Assembly: GCF_036884655.1 (NCBI RefSeq)
Contig: NC_088337.1
Location: forward strand, 31,974,501-32,038,500
Reading direction: 5' to 3'
Length of the DNA stretch: 64,000 nucleotides
Origin: Musa acuminata AAA Group
Lineage: Eukaryota; Streptophyta; Magnoliopsida; Zingiberales; Musaceae
Shown here: one piece after another, positions 1 through 12,151 of the stretch
How the letters are laid out: the number at the start of each line of letters is the position of its first letter
Numbering within the stretch: the stretch's first letter is position 1
Notes under the pieces: generated by a model
Told to the model about the DNA's origin: nothing
The model's database searches: none
What the model saw: only the letters and a program-made list of their open reading frames with translations
Position numbers and translations under genes: made by a program

Positions 1-1578
1 AGTAGTACTTCTCCAAGTAGAGAAGATAAAAAACTGTGCAACGAGTTATATTGTACCAGATTTGCTCTTTCACTTCCAAGTTGCACACTAAAATTGAATG
101 CAGCCAAACAGCGAAGAGCCTTGAAAATAATTGCAACAAAGTAACAAGCACTTGCTATATTTGGATTTTGTGGAAATAAATTGGAGGCCAAAAATAAGTC
201 ACATTAAGAATATTTTGTGACTTACAGTACTTAAGAATCTCCACCATTACTTTGCAGCAGTGCTCTCATTCGGTTTTATTCTTGCGCATAACATTTTAAT
301 TGGTAAATTATTCTAATACAAAATTTATCTTATTTCCCTTCCCATTGGGTATGTGATGTACAAGTCACTCTCTCTATTCAGTCTTCACTTGCCCATTTAC
401 CATTTTGAACTTATTATTAAAGGCAAGGTTCGCCGTACCGTACCGTACCGGCGTTTCGACCCGGGCTCGGTACCGGTACGGTACGGTATACCGCTCGGTA
501 CACCCAGGTGTACCGAGCGGTACACTCACGTGTACCGAGCACTGTACACTGCTACAGTGTCGGTACGGTACGGAGCGGTCCGCGTACCGTTGGCCTGTCG
601 GACCGGTACGTACCGCCCATACCGGGCGGTACAGTCCGGTACGGCAAACCTTGAATTTAAAGGTACACTTCCATGTACTGTAACACAATCCATCTTTAAA
701 TTTTATTTCAATGTTTCCTCTATAGTCTTGTTCTATAGTGAAGTTGTCAAGTTGCTATAAAATATTTTGATAACCATTTGGTTCAACTATATGCAAATTT
801 GTGGAAAACAAGGCCATGTTACAAACAAATTTATATGGAATGAACATTTCTTACAATAAATGTCTTGGAGGTATGCTTGTGGGGTTCTTTTGAACAAATT
901 GATAATTGATAATGTTTTTCATATTAATTTCCTAGTGTATGTTTTGTAGCAAGATACCGATTTAAGAGGTTGTATATTAGAAATGATGACTGAAAGTTTG
1001 TCTCCAGTCTATCAGACTAGATGATAGTAATTAGAACAAAACATTCCAGATTAAAAGTATGTTTCTGCAAATAATCTAAGATAAGGAAGTGAGATCGAAC
1101 ACCATTTCCATGGCAATGGTACTGAAATGCAAGTCATTTCAGTCATCTTGTTGTACTTAAGTAAGTGTTATGGCTGCTTCTCATTTTAACTCTCTTCATT
1201 ATATATCCTTTTTCATTAAAGATCAAATTCTTGCAACTTCATTGCTAACTCCAATTCTTCTTCTGGTTTAAGATCATAACCTCTGGAACTTGAAGATAAA
1301 ATCCACACTAGGTGCACACACATTTTTGGTCACATCTGTGTCCATTGTAATTTATAGGATGTTTGGCTAACTAAATGGGGCTAGCTTCCTTTCAATATGG
1401 TGCATGACATGCTGTTTGTGTTTTCTTGCATTAACCAAGAATTTTATGGACTGTCTATGTGAACTTGCCTAATTTAAATGGGTTTTTCCCCCTTTTAGAT
1501 ATGTTCTGTAAGATGTAAATTGCAAATCATGTCCTAATTTAGGCAAAAACAATATAAGCCTGTTTTATTTCTTGTCAG
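1..1578 (+). other. Intron of the ABCG gene (5' part outside window)
   Basis: No coding exon is seen here. The first recognisable ABCG exon begins at 1579 after a TTGTCAG acceptor, and the exon with the first Walker A motif must lie upstream of the window. The stretch is AT-rich intron except for a GC-rich inverted-repeat element at 424-653. Open frames at 353-760 fall inside that element and are not genes. Confidence 0.75.
424..653. mobile_element. GTACCG-rich inverted-repeat element (MITE-like), copy 1
   Basis: A 230-bp GC-rich block lies in an AT-rich intron. It starts CAAGGTTCGCCG and ends CGGCAAACCTTG, which are inverted repeats of each other, and the interior is dense in GGTACC, GTACCG and CGGTAC words. 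It is closely similar along its whole length to 17918-18154. The flanks read ATTAAAGG on the left and AATTTAAAGG on the right, so a target duplication is only imperfect here. There is no coding capacity. It looks like a non-autonomous DNA transposon; the hAT assignment rests on the 8-bp duplication of the other copy. Confidence 0.7.
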
Positions 1579-4500
1579 AGAAGTGGAGATGTGAAGTACA
1601 ACGGTTGCCAGCTTGATAAATTCGTTGTGCAACGAACATCTGCCTACATCAGCCAGACAGATAATCATATAGGGGAGTTGACTGTTCGAGAAACCCTGGA
1701 TTTTGCAGCAAGATGTCAGGGTGCGAGCAACAACTGGGCAGGTAGTTTGCCTACTTGATAAGAGTAATTATATTATGATCCTGTTTTGTTAAAAGAATTT
1801 CTTAATAGTTAATACTATATACTTTTTCTATTTAACAATAGCTGTGGTGATGTTTCCATCCATTTTTCTCCATACTTCAAAGCCTTTGACAACTAATATT
1901 CATTAGAATCTTTCAAACTTTGGAAACTACTTTCCCAATTGGTCACTAAGTTGTATGCTTGCAGATAGATTCAATTGCTTATCTTCCACGATAAATTCTA
2001 CAATCTAATGGTGATTTCGTTGTATGAAATATATATGTATACATATCATTCTTCATGAGACACATAATTACATAATATAGGAGATTGATATTTTTAACTA
2101 ATTAAAGCATTACACTGTCCGCTGCAAAATTGATGTAAACTTTGCTTCATTATTCCTCATTTCCCATTTGATACAATCTTTTATATAAATCTATTAATAG
2201 GTGATCGACTATATGCTTTTGATATAGTTAAAACTAATCTCCATCCTTGACTGTGGATGGGGGCTCATAAACCAAACCTTCGAGTCTCCCTGATCATATA
2301 CCATAGTCAAGGTTTAGTAAAGTAAGATAATCCTTGCCTGTGTGAAAAAAAGCTAGCAAAGAAGTTTTAGAGTAGAACTATCTAAAATGAGCATCGTTTA
2401 AGAAAACTTTTCTTCAATTGAGCATGAAACCAACTCTACCCACCAATGAAATCAAATCATCCTAACTTAAAGCTGATCCAGTGACTGACGTAGGGTAAGT
2501 GGGCGTTCTCATATGATGGACTGAAGTGGGCAAGATCATATTCCCATAGCTAAATTTGATTGATTGATTCTGCTACTTGTAGGGATTTTTCATTTCTTTT
2601 TGGTGATGTGTGGATTGTGCTACTAGCTATTGTAAGTTGCAACTAGTAGCTTTGCTTTTATCAGTAACACTAGCATTTATGATGTGGTTCCTTTTGTGAA
2701 CCCTGAGCTTTTGCTTTGGGAGAAAAACGTAGAGAATATCCCACCTCTGCATGGTTTACTCAAGGTAGAGACTAGATTTTATTAGCTATTGTAAGTTGTA
2801 ACTAGTGGCTTTGCTTTTATCAGTAAGACTAGCATTTATGATGTGGTTCCTTTTATATTGAACAAATAATTTTAATGAATGTGGAGGATTGAAGCTGACT
2901 TTGAACCTTGAGCCAATGGTCACCATACTGTAGTGTACTGCTCAGTATGGGCGGTACGCACCGATCCGGTAGGAGATTGCTATCGATGTCAATAGCTAGG
3001 TACTGCTCACCATACTGTATTGTATCATATGTATGTTCGGTACAGCTCGGTACGCACCATATCAATAGCTAGTTGATGCACCTGTACAGATCGGTAAGGC
3101 AAACCATGTCCTGAGCTTTTGCTTTGGGAGAAAAACATAGAGAACATCTCACCTCTGCATGGTTTACTGGAGGCAGAGACTAGCTTTTGTTTCCATAACA
3201 TGCCTTTTCATGGATCATCCCACTGCAAAAGTAGGCTTAAACTAGAAGTGTAGGTACTAATGTATCTCCTATCTTGACAAGAGTCATTTGATACACTAGG
3301 CTTTCTGTTGTTTGGCAACTCAGTTGTTCACTAAAACAAATATTTAGTAAATCATATGTATGTTTTGTCTTGTTTGTTGAGTTTCTAGTTGCTTGGTTCA
3401 GGAGACTAGACAAACCTTAAAGTTCTTCCCATGCCATACCATGCAATCTGCTTATGTTTCTTCTATATTTCATATTGGTGGTTCCTGGTGATCTTTCAAG
3501 ACATAGGCTGAATGGACATGCTTGTCTGTGCCATATTACCACCAGTCCACCCTAGCCATGGCACTTATTTCTTTCAATTATATATATTTGTCCAAAGACA
3601 ACTAAGGCTCATGCCCAGTGGTTGGGCTTTTCTATATTTTGTTTTGTCACCTGTAATCCCTCAATATATGTTTAGGTTCTTTAATGTTGGGAGGCTCAAC
3701 ATAGATTGACAAAATCCAATTGTACATGCTGTTACTGGTTTTAAAATGTAGTTGGTTCTCTGACCAGTCAGATATATGTCCATATGCATTTACATACTGA
3801 CTTATCTGCAAGCAATACTCATCTCTTCTTGTTTTTTCTTGCTCATTCTTTAGAGCATTTGAAAGATTTAGAAAAGCTTGAAAAGGAGAAAAACATCCGT
3901 CCAACTCCAGAAATTGATGCATTTATGAAGGTCAATTTATTGTTTTTGCTAAACAGCTTAAATCAGAATCCATTTACAATATATTCTTTTATCAAATTTA
4001 CTTTGTTGGTAAAATTGGATCAACAGGTTGCTTCAGTAAAAGGTGAAAACAACAACCTTGCAACTGAGTATACCTTGAAGGTTCTCGGCATTGATGTCTG
4101 TGCAGATACTCTGGTCGGTAGTGATATGTTCAGGGGTGTTTCAGGTGGTCAGAAAAAACGTGTAACAACAGGTTAAAATTTAACTTTTTTTTTAATTGCA
4201 GTAGCTGTTAGGGTAATTTGTCTCCTCCACATTTTAGATACTTGCCACAGAATTCAAAATGATTGCTTTTCCAGGTTTTGCTATGGACTTAAATTATTCA
4301 TTATAGTGTCAGTCATAAGTGTATGTCACAATAATATTGGTTAATTTTAACTGCCTGCAACTTTTCTAGCTCTCTACTCTGTTGGACCATCTTTTCATAT
4401 CAATTAAAATATTTGAATCACTAAATGACACATGCCAAGGAAAAAACTTTGACACCCCTTGTACTCATGTACAACTTGTGTAACTATGTAAGGTCACCAA

Positions 4501-7500
4501 CATTGTATGTAACCATACTGTGGTGAAGATATTGCTTGTCATGACCCCTATTGTTCTCACACCAGTGATTCCTTTCTAAAATGTGTCCTTTATTATATCC
4601 ATTTGCACATCCGAATATGGAGATTTTGTGATGTGCCTTCTCTAAATAAATAAACCATTACGAAATCTATCATCTTGTCTCAACTATGTACAATAGATTT
4701 TTCATGCAGTCTATATCATGATTTTTTTCTTACAGTTAATTATTGCTATATGTTCAAGTTTATGTTAGTATTTCTTACTCCAATAACTCTTTGTGCTTGT
4801 ATGGTTATCTAAGCCGAAACAAATATGATTGTCAAAGGAATTTTTACCTTTTTTATCCTATTTTTATGAAATATATATCTTGCTCATGTTAAATATCTAG
4901 ATGTTTAATTAAGTCATGATTTTCAGAATTACATAGTTTCTTGACCTTTTCTCTACTTGATTTTGAATCAACTGAACTACCAAATTTGTATAATTTGTTA
5001 ATCACTCATTTGCTTGTGGATATATTTTGATGTGAAGATTTAATGAATGAAATGTCCGACAGATTCTAGTTAACTAGAAAGCACTCAGAGATTCCATGCT
5101 AATCAGGTTTAATGAATGAAATATCCAACAGATTCTAGTTAACAAAAAAAGCACTCAGAGATTCCATGCTAATCAGGTGGTACACAATGACAATTCTTAT
5201 TTACATAAATCTATATAGACAAATATGAGTTCCTTTTACTTAAATTAGGTCTTAATTTTACCAACTTGGATGAAGATGTAAGGTCCTTTTTCCAATGTAG
5301 CAGTAGTTGGCAAGAAAGATAACAACTACAATCTTTTCACAATTTACAAAAATATATTTACAATGTCATGGAGTCATTCAGACAGCCTCTGTTCAAAGAA
5401 GTGTGAATTCCGCTGACATTAGAACTCGCCTGAGTCTTTCTATTGTCAAGCGAGACATCATTTGCCACTGGACTGGACAGATTGGTTGCTGATTATTCCT
5501 TATACTTGGTTCTATTTACGATGCAGGAGAGATGATAGTTGGACCAAGAAAAACCCTTTTCATGGATGAAATATCAACAGGACTTGACAGCTCCACAACA
5601 TATCAAATCGTCAAATGCATGCTGAACTTTGTTCATCAAATGGAGGCCACTGTGCTTATGTCTCTCCTTCAGCCTGCACCTGAGACATTTGATCTTTTTG
5701 ATGATCTAATATTATTGGCTGAAGGACATATCATATATCATGGGCCCAGAGAAAAAGTTTTGGAGTTCTTTGAAACACTAGGATTTTTTATGCCATCTCG
5801 TAAAGGGGTGGCGGATTTTCTCCAGGAGGTATGTATCTTTATTTATTCCCTGAATATCTACTGAAAATCCTATAGTTAATTGAACTTTTTCACAGGTTAC
5901 CTCTAGAAAGGATCAAAAACAGTATTGGTCTGATCATTCCAAACCATATGTTTTTGTTCCCGCTTCAAGAATTGCTCAGATATTCAGAGAATCTGAATAT
6001 GGAAGTTCTGTCCGATCCAATCTTTTGGTCCCTAATGACGATAAAGGGTTTCTTCCTTCAGCTCTTGCAAGAACAAATTTTGCTATATCAAAGCAGGACC
6101 TCCTCAAAGCATGCTTTTCTCGTGAAGTATTGCTTATCAGTCGGCATCGGTTCCTCTACATTTTTAGAACATGTCAAGTATGCTTTTCAGCTTTTTTAAC
6201 CACATAGTTTTTGCATAGATTTTCTTCTCTTTGTGATGTTATACTTTGAAAATTGTACTCTAAAAAATGGTACTTGTTTGACATATATGACTGTTAAGAG
6301 AGAAGGAAAAAAAAAAAGAACATAAGGACACTGGGTAAATTCATCAACACTCCGAATTATATTTTTAAAAAATTCTCGTTTAAGAGTGGGTTTTTGCTTA
6401 GAGTACAGCTAACGTTATATTTTCAAGCACGCATTAATTTTCTGTTAGACGTAAGCTGCGTGTGCTTCACATAGATCTATCTGAATGTAAGCTATAACCA
6501 TGTAAGTGTGAGCTTCCAAACTCAACATAGTCTGGATCCATGTGAATCCAACAAGATTTATTTGAACATCATTTCAATGATAAGGTAGCTATAACAAGCT
6601 GCCTTTATTTGGTCCCATTGTATCTAACAGATATAATCTAAGAAATCTAGAAATATACAGACAGGTACAACCTCAAGTTCTTTGCCTTATGTCTGATTTT
6701 TAGATGCAAGTTTGCTTGTGGTTCCTATTATACTGTAATGAGTTTAATTTTTTTTTTTGAGGTGTAAAGAGCATTTATAAGGAGGATTTTGACAATCATA
6801 TTGTTCTGCATATTTGTCTGTTTCAGTACTGAGTTCACTGCAAATGCAAAAGTTGTCACACTTCTTTTGTAGAAAAAATACATTGTTTACTGAAGAAGTA
6901 GAACTACTGTGGCAAGCTTAACTAGAGTGAATTGTCAATTTGGTTTAAGCTGAGTAAAATGAAATCAAGTAAATGTGTCTATAAACTCCTTAAACCGAGG
7001 CCCCTTCTTTTTTTTTTTTTGTGATTGTTATCAGCTATCGATTTCTAGAATAATGGCTCCCACCAGTGCAAGCTCTAGGAAGATCCACTATACAGATTAT
7101 CTTACCCCCAACATGAAAAATAGAAAAAAGAAGAAAGCAGTAGTTTTCATGTGACATCTAGGTTTAAATGGAGCAAACTTGCTGTTACACAAGATGCTGT
7201 TAAGATAAACAAGATAGCCTTCTCTTTCAACAAGGTGTTCTAGGTGCACCAATTAAACATCGTATGGTATTAGTTCAAAGTCATCATATCTTGATGCCTT
7301 GAAATGAAACAGAAATTCTCCTGTGGTTTTAGTACTTGGTGTCTTTCAGTCAGATTTCTCAAACATGTATTGATGCATCCATAAGGCCTCCCATCCTTTT
7401 ATGGAAATAAATTGTTGCTTTCTTTTATGTAAGTTTTTCTTAAAGATGTTTTGTAACTATTTATTTTTATTAAACAAAATTAATGATAGGCATATGATGC

Positions 7501-10500
7501 AGGTTGCATTTGTTGGATTCATCACTTGTACAGTATTTCTCCGTACAAGACTGCATCCCATTGATGAGATGAATGGCAGATTGTACCTTTCTTGTTTGTT
7601 TTTCGGACTGGTGCATATGATGTTTAATGGATTTTCTGAGCTTCCAATAACAATTACCCGACTTCCAGTTTTCTATAAGCAGAGAGATAGTCTTTTTTAT
7701 CCAGCCTGGGCTTTTTCTCTTCCTAGCTGGTTGTTACGTATTCCATACTCAATTATTGAAGCTGTAGTATGGTCTTGTGTGGTATACTACTCAGTAGGGT
7801 TTGCACCAAGCGCTGATAGGTCAGATTCATATTTTGTCATTCATTATCTACAAACATCTTACATGTTATCTTTTTCAACTGAACTAGTACTGTGAATATA
7901 ACTAATTGTTGTAGGTTTTTCTGCTTCATGCTGTTATTGTTTTCCATACACCAAATGGCATTGGGTCTCTTCCGCCTGATGGCTGCTATTGCAAGAGATT
8001 TCATTGTGGCCAACACATTTGGATCTTTTGCACTGTTAGCCATCTTTCTTTTGGGTGGATTTATTGTCCCAAAAGGTTAGAATTTGATGATCCTGTACAG
8101 TGTTTTCCTACTTTCTACTCTTCCACATTCTGAATGGAATACTTATGGCCTCTTCTTCTAACCATTCATGTGACCCTCGTACCTGTACAGTGGACTGAAG
8201 GAAGCATAGGACAAAATTCATCGTCTTTTTTCTTGGTTTTAATGCTTACTGAAGCTTCATTTACAATATCAGATTCAATCAAACCATGGTGGATTTGGGT
8301 TTACTGGATTTCACCATTATCGTATGGGCAACGAGCAATTGCAGTCAACGAGTTTACAGACTCCAGATGGAGAGAGGTATATTTTATTTTTAATTTTTTT
8401 TCTGATGATATACTCTGTAAATCTCATATTTTTGGGTCCTGTAAACTGGTTTCTCTTTTACGACAGAAATCTTCTTATGGAACAGACACAGTTGGGAACA
8501 ATGTACTTCGGTCACAGGGTCTACCAACCCAGAGATACTGGTATTGGGTGGGAGTAGGCATTTTGCTAGCTTATTCTATCCTTTTCAACATTTTGTTCAT
8601 TCTTGCCATGGCATATCTTAAACGTAAGCCTCCAATTTTTGTCTAAGCACCCATATTAGTATTTGCTGCTAATAGATCTATCTTTACCTTGTCATGCTTT
8701 ATAGTATTTTCTTCTAATGTCGCTGTGTATGTGGTACAATTTCTAACTTGTTGGTGTCATTGAAGCTCTGGGAAAGGCACAAGCAGTTGTCTCATCTGAT
8801 TCTCAAGAGGGGGAGGATGAAGGTTGTCAAGGCACTCACCCACAAACTGCAACAAGTGGTAGTCTCTGTTGCTGTAATATTCATCTTTGCAGACCTAGTC
8901 TCCATTTAAATTTTGTTTGAAGATTAATTTCATAAATACCTTGTTTATTATGTCAAGTGCAGAAAGTAATGAACCAGAGGCATCAGAAAGAACTGCTGAC
9001 GGAAATACCTCCAATAAAGGAATGATTCTTCCATTTCAGCCATTATCTATGACGTTCCACAATGTCAATTATTTCGTTGATATGCCAAAGGTTGATACAT
9101 CATGCGTAGTAGATCCTTTTATATGTGACTAATCAGTGTTCTGACAGTTAATCGGTTTTGTACTCCAGGCAATGAGAGCTCAAGGAGTTCCTGAGACACG
9201 GTTGCAGTTGTTATCCAATGTTTCTGGGGTATTTAGACCACGTGTCTTGACAGCCTTGGTCGGCTCTAGTGGGGCTGGGAAGACCACACTTATGGACGTG
9301 CTTGCTGGTAGGAAGACTGGTGGATATATAGAAGGTGATATAAGAATTTCTGGATATGTAAAGGACCAAAGAACCTTTGCCAGAATCTCGGGATATGTTG
9401 AACAAAATGATATACATTCTCCTCAAGTAACAGTAGAGGAGTCTCTCTGGTTCTCATCAAGTCTTCGTCTTTCAAATGAAGTCAGCCAAGAAAACAGATG
9501 TGTTAGTCCCTACACCTTAATTTTATTCTTACTGATTTCAATATCCTTTTGATATATCACTATCCTGAAATGCAGGCATTTGTTGAGGAAGTTATGAAGC
9601 TAGTGGAACTTGATACTTTACGGCATGCATTAGTAGGCATACCAGGGAGTAGTGGCTTATCAACTGAACAAAGAAAGCGCCTTACAATTGCAGTAGAGCT
9701 TGTTGCAAATCCTTCTATTATCTTCATGGATGAGCCAACTTCGGGCTTAGATGCACGGGCTGCTGCAATTGTCATGCGTACTGTTCGAAACACAGTTGAC
9801 ACCGGAAGAACTGTGGTTTGCACCATACACCAGCCAAGTATTGATATATTTGAAGCATTTGATGAGGTAATAATGCTTTTGTTCTGAATACCTTGTTTTG
9901 TAATTGATGAAGCTAAACTTCAGTTTTTTTCGCATTCTTTTCTCCATGCAGCTACTTCTTATGAAGCGAGGAGGCCTTGTCATATATGGTGGCTCACTTG
10001 GTAGAAATTCTCAAGATATGATAAACTACTTTCAGGTAGGTATTAAATGTAATCATGTATACTTCTTCATTAGCATGCCTGCACAGATTTTAGTTGCATA
10101 TTGGATTTCTATTATTCTTCAATTCCGATTGTGAAGGGGGATTGGGGCAGGAGATTCATATGAGCCTCTTTCTATGGTACAAATAATTTGCTGCAAAATT
10201 TAGTGCTGTAAAGTTTGGAGTTAGATGTGCATGGCATCCTTTACCATCATAAAATGGGTATCTATAGTTGAAGTATACCACTCTTTGATTATCTTGGAAC
10301 TTAATGTTGATTACTCAGACTTTGTTGATTATGAATATTATTTTTCTAATGGCCATAAACTAATAGTTCTATAAGAGACGTGCATAGTTTAAGATTCATT
10401 TGCACATGTAAAGTCTTCAGGAAAAATGATTTCTGAATAGTACAGAATGAGAGAACAAAGTTGTTGCTCTTCACCTAAGATATATATCAGAGTTGTGAAA

Positions 10501-12109
10501 TTGTCTATCACAACACAACTAGATGTGGTCATGTGTAGTTGCCTGTGTCATTTTTTTTTACAGAAGTTTAAAAGTCCTGTATTCAAAGATATTGAATAAA
10601 TTTAGAAAATTCCAACTCCTTTCAAGAGGTTTACCTTTGGTGTCAATCACGTTAGTGTTTTATGTTGTCCTCTTTCCATAATTATAGGTTATCGAAGTCA
10701 GGTGTTTGTACTTTGGATACTACATCATAGGCTCTCTTCTAAATTGTCTCATTCCCTACCCTGTATTACAGTTTGTATACTTCTAATATCAGTTTGACTT
10801 CAGCATATTGCATTGCAGATGTCTTTTCTGTTAATCCAATAACCAAGTATGCATAAGATTATGTGTGTTGTTGGATGTGATTGATGGATCAATCATGCTT
10901 TGCTGAATCTGTTGAACCAGATCAAATTTTCAAGTTTTGCCGCTGAATGAATCATTTACATATTTATATCCTCCATGCAGGGAATACATGGAGTTCCTCC
11001 TATCCTTGATGGTTATAATCCTGCAACTTGGATGCTGGAAATTAGTACACCAGCTTGTGAAGAAAGCCTTGGTTTAGACTTTGCTACTGTATATAAAAAC
11101 TCAGATAAATTCAGGTGATTTTTGCCACATCTTTCCTAGTCCAGTTGACGTACCTTAGCTTGAGGGTTTAAATCCAAGTCCTATAAATTTTATCCCTGAC
11201 CGACTAGCTTGGTGGTGTTTTTCCCAATTAACTTAATACAAATTGAGACTTCAAGTCCTCATCCTAAAAATTTATTGAAATTATTGGTTAGCTTAGTTTT
11301 TAAATGTTTTGTCAGTTTATTGGGATCATATCCCATCTTCACAACTTGTCATTTGCAAAAATAAAAAAAAAGGTCCCTTTGTCTTGAATATTTATAATAT
11401 CACAATTGATTTTTGCTACAGGGAAGTTGAAGCTCTCATTCAGGAATTAAGTACCCCTGCTGCTGGTACAGAGCCTCTGAGATTCTTTTCAGTGTTTCCG
11501 CAAGATAAACTGACTCAATTTAAAGTATGCTGTAAGAAACAATTTCTTGTGTACTGGAGAAGTCCCCGATATAGTGTTGTGCGCATGTTCTTCACTGCAA
11601 TTACCGCATTGATATTTGGGACAGTCTTTTGGAATGCTGGCTCAAAAAGGTAACAAGCATTCACCAAATCTGCATTGAGGATATAGATTTTTGAGCGTAT
11701 GCTTCCATACATAGCAATATTCGAGTAAACCATATGACCAACTAGCTCTAATGTTATTCAGAGATACCGTACAAGACTTGTTTCTGGTTATGGGATCCCT
11801 CTATTCAGCTTGCATATTCCTCGGAGTCAACAATGCATCCTCTATACAACCTGTGATTTCTATTGAGAGGACAGTTTACTATAGGGAAAGAGCAACTAGA
11901 ATGTATGCCTCATTTCCATATGCAGCAGCACAGGTTTGTGTTTCTTATACATAAGCAGATTGTTATCTTTACTTGAGAATATAATGATATCATATGTCTT
12001 GTATTTACAGGGTATTGTAGAGATTCCATACATCCTGTTGCAAACCATTATTTTTGGCCTTATCACCTTTTTCATGATCAATTACGAAAGGACTTTAGGT
12101 ACAATGGGG

Positions 12110-12151
<42 letters not shown>

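Noticed and set aside
353..760. Overlapping frames on both strands over the GTACCG element
   Set aside because: A palindromic, stop-poor repeat opens frames on both strands; no family similarity.
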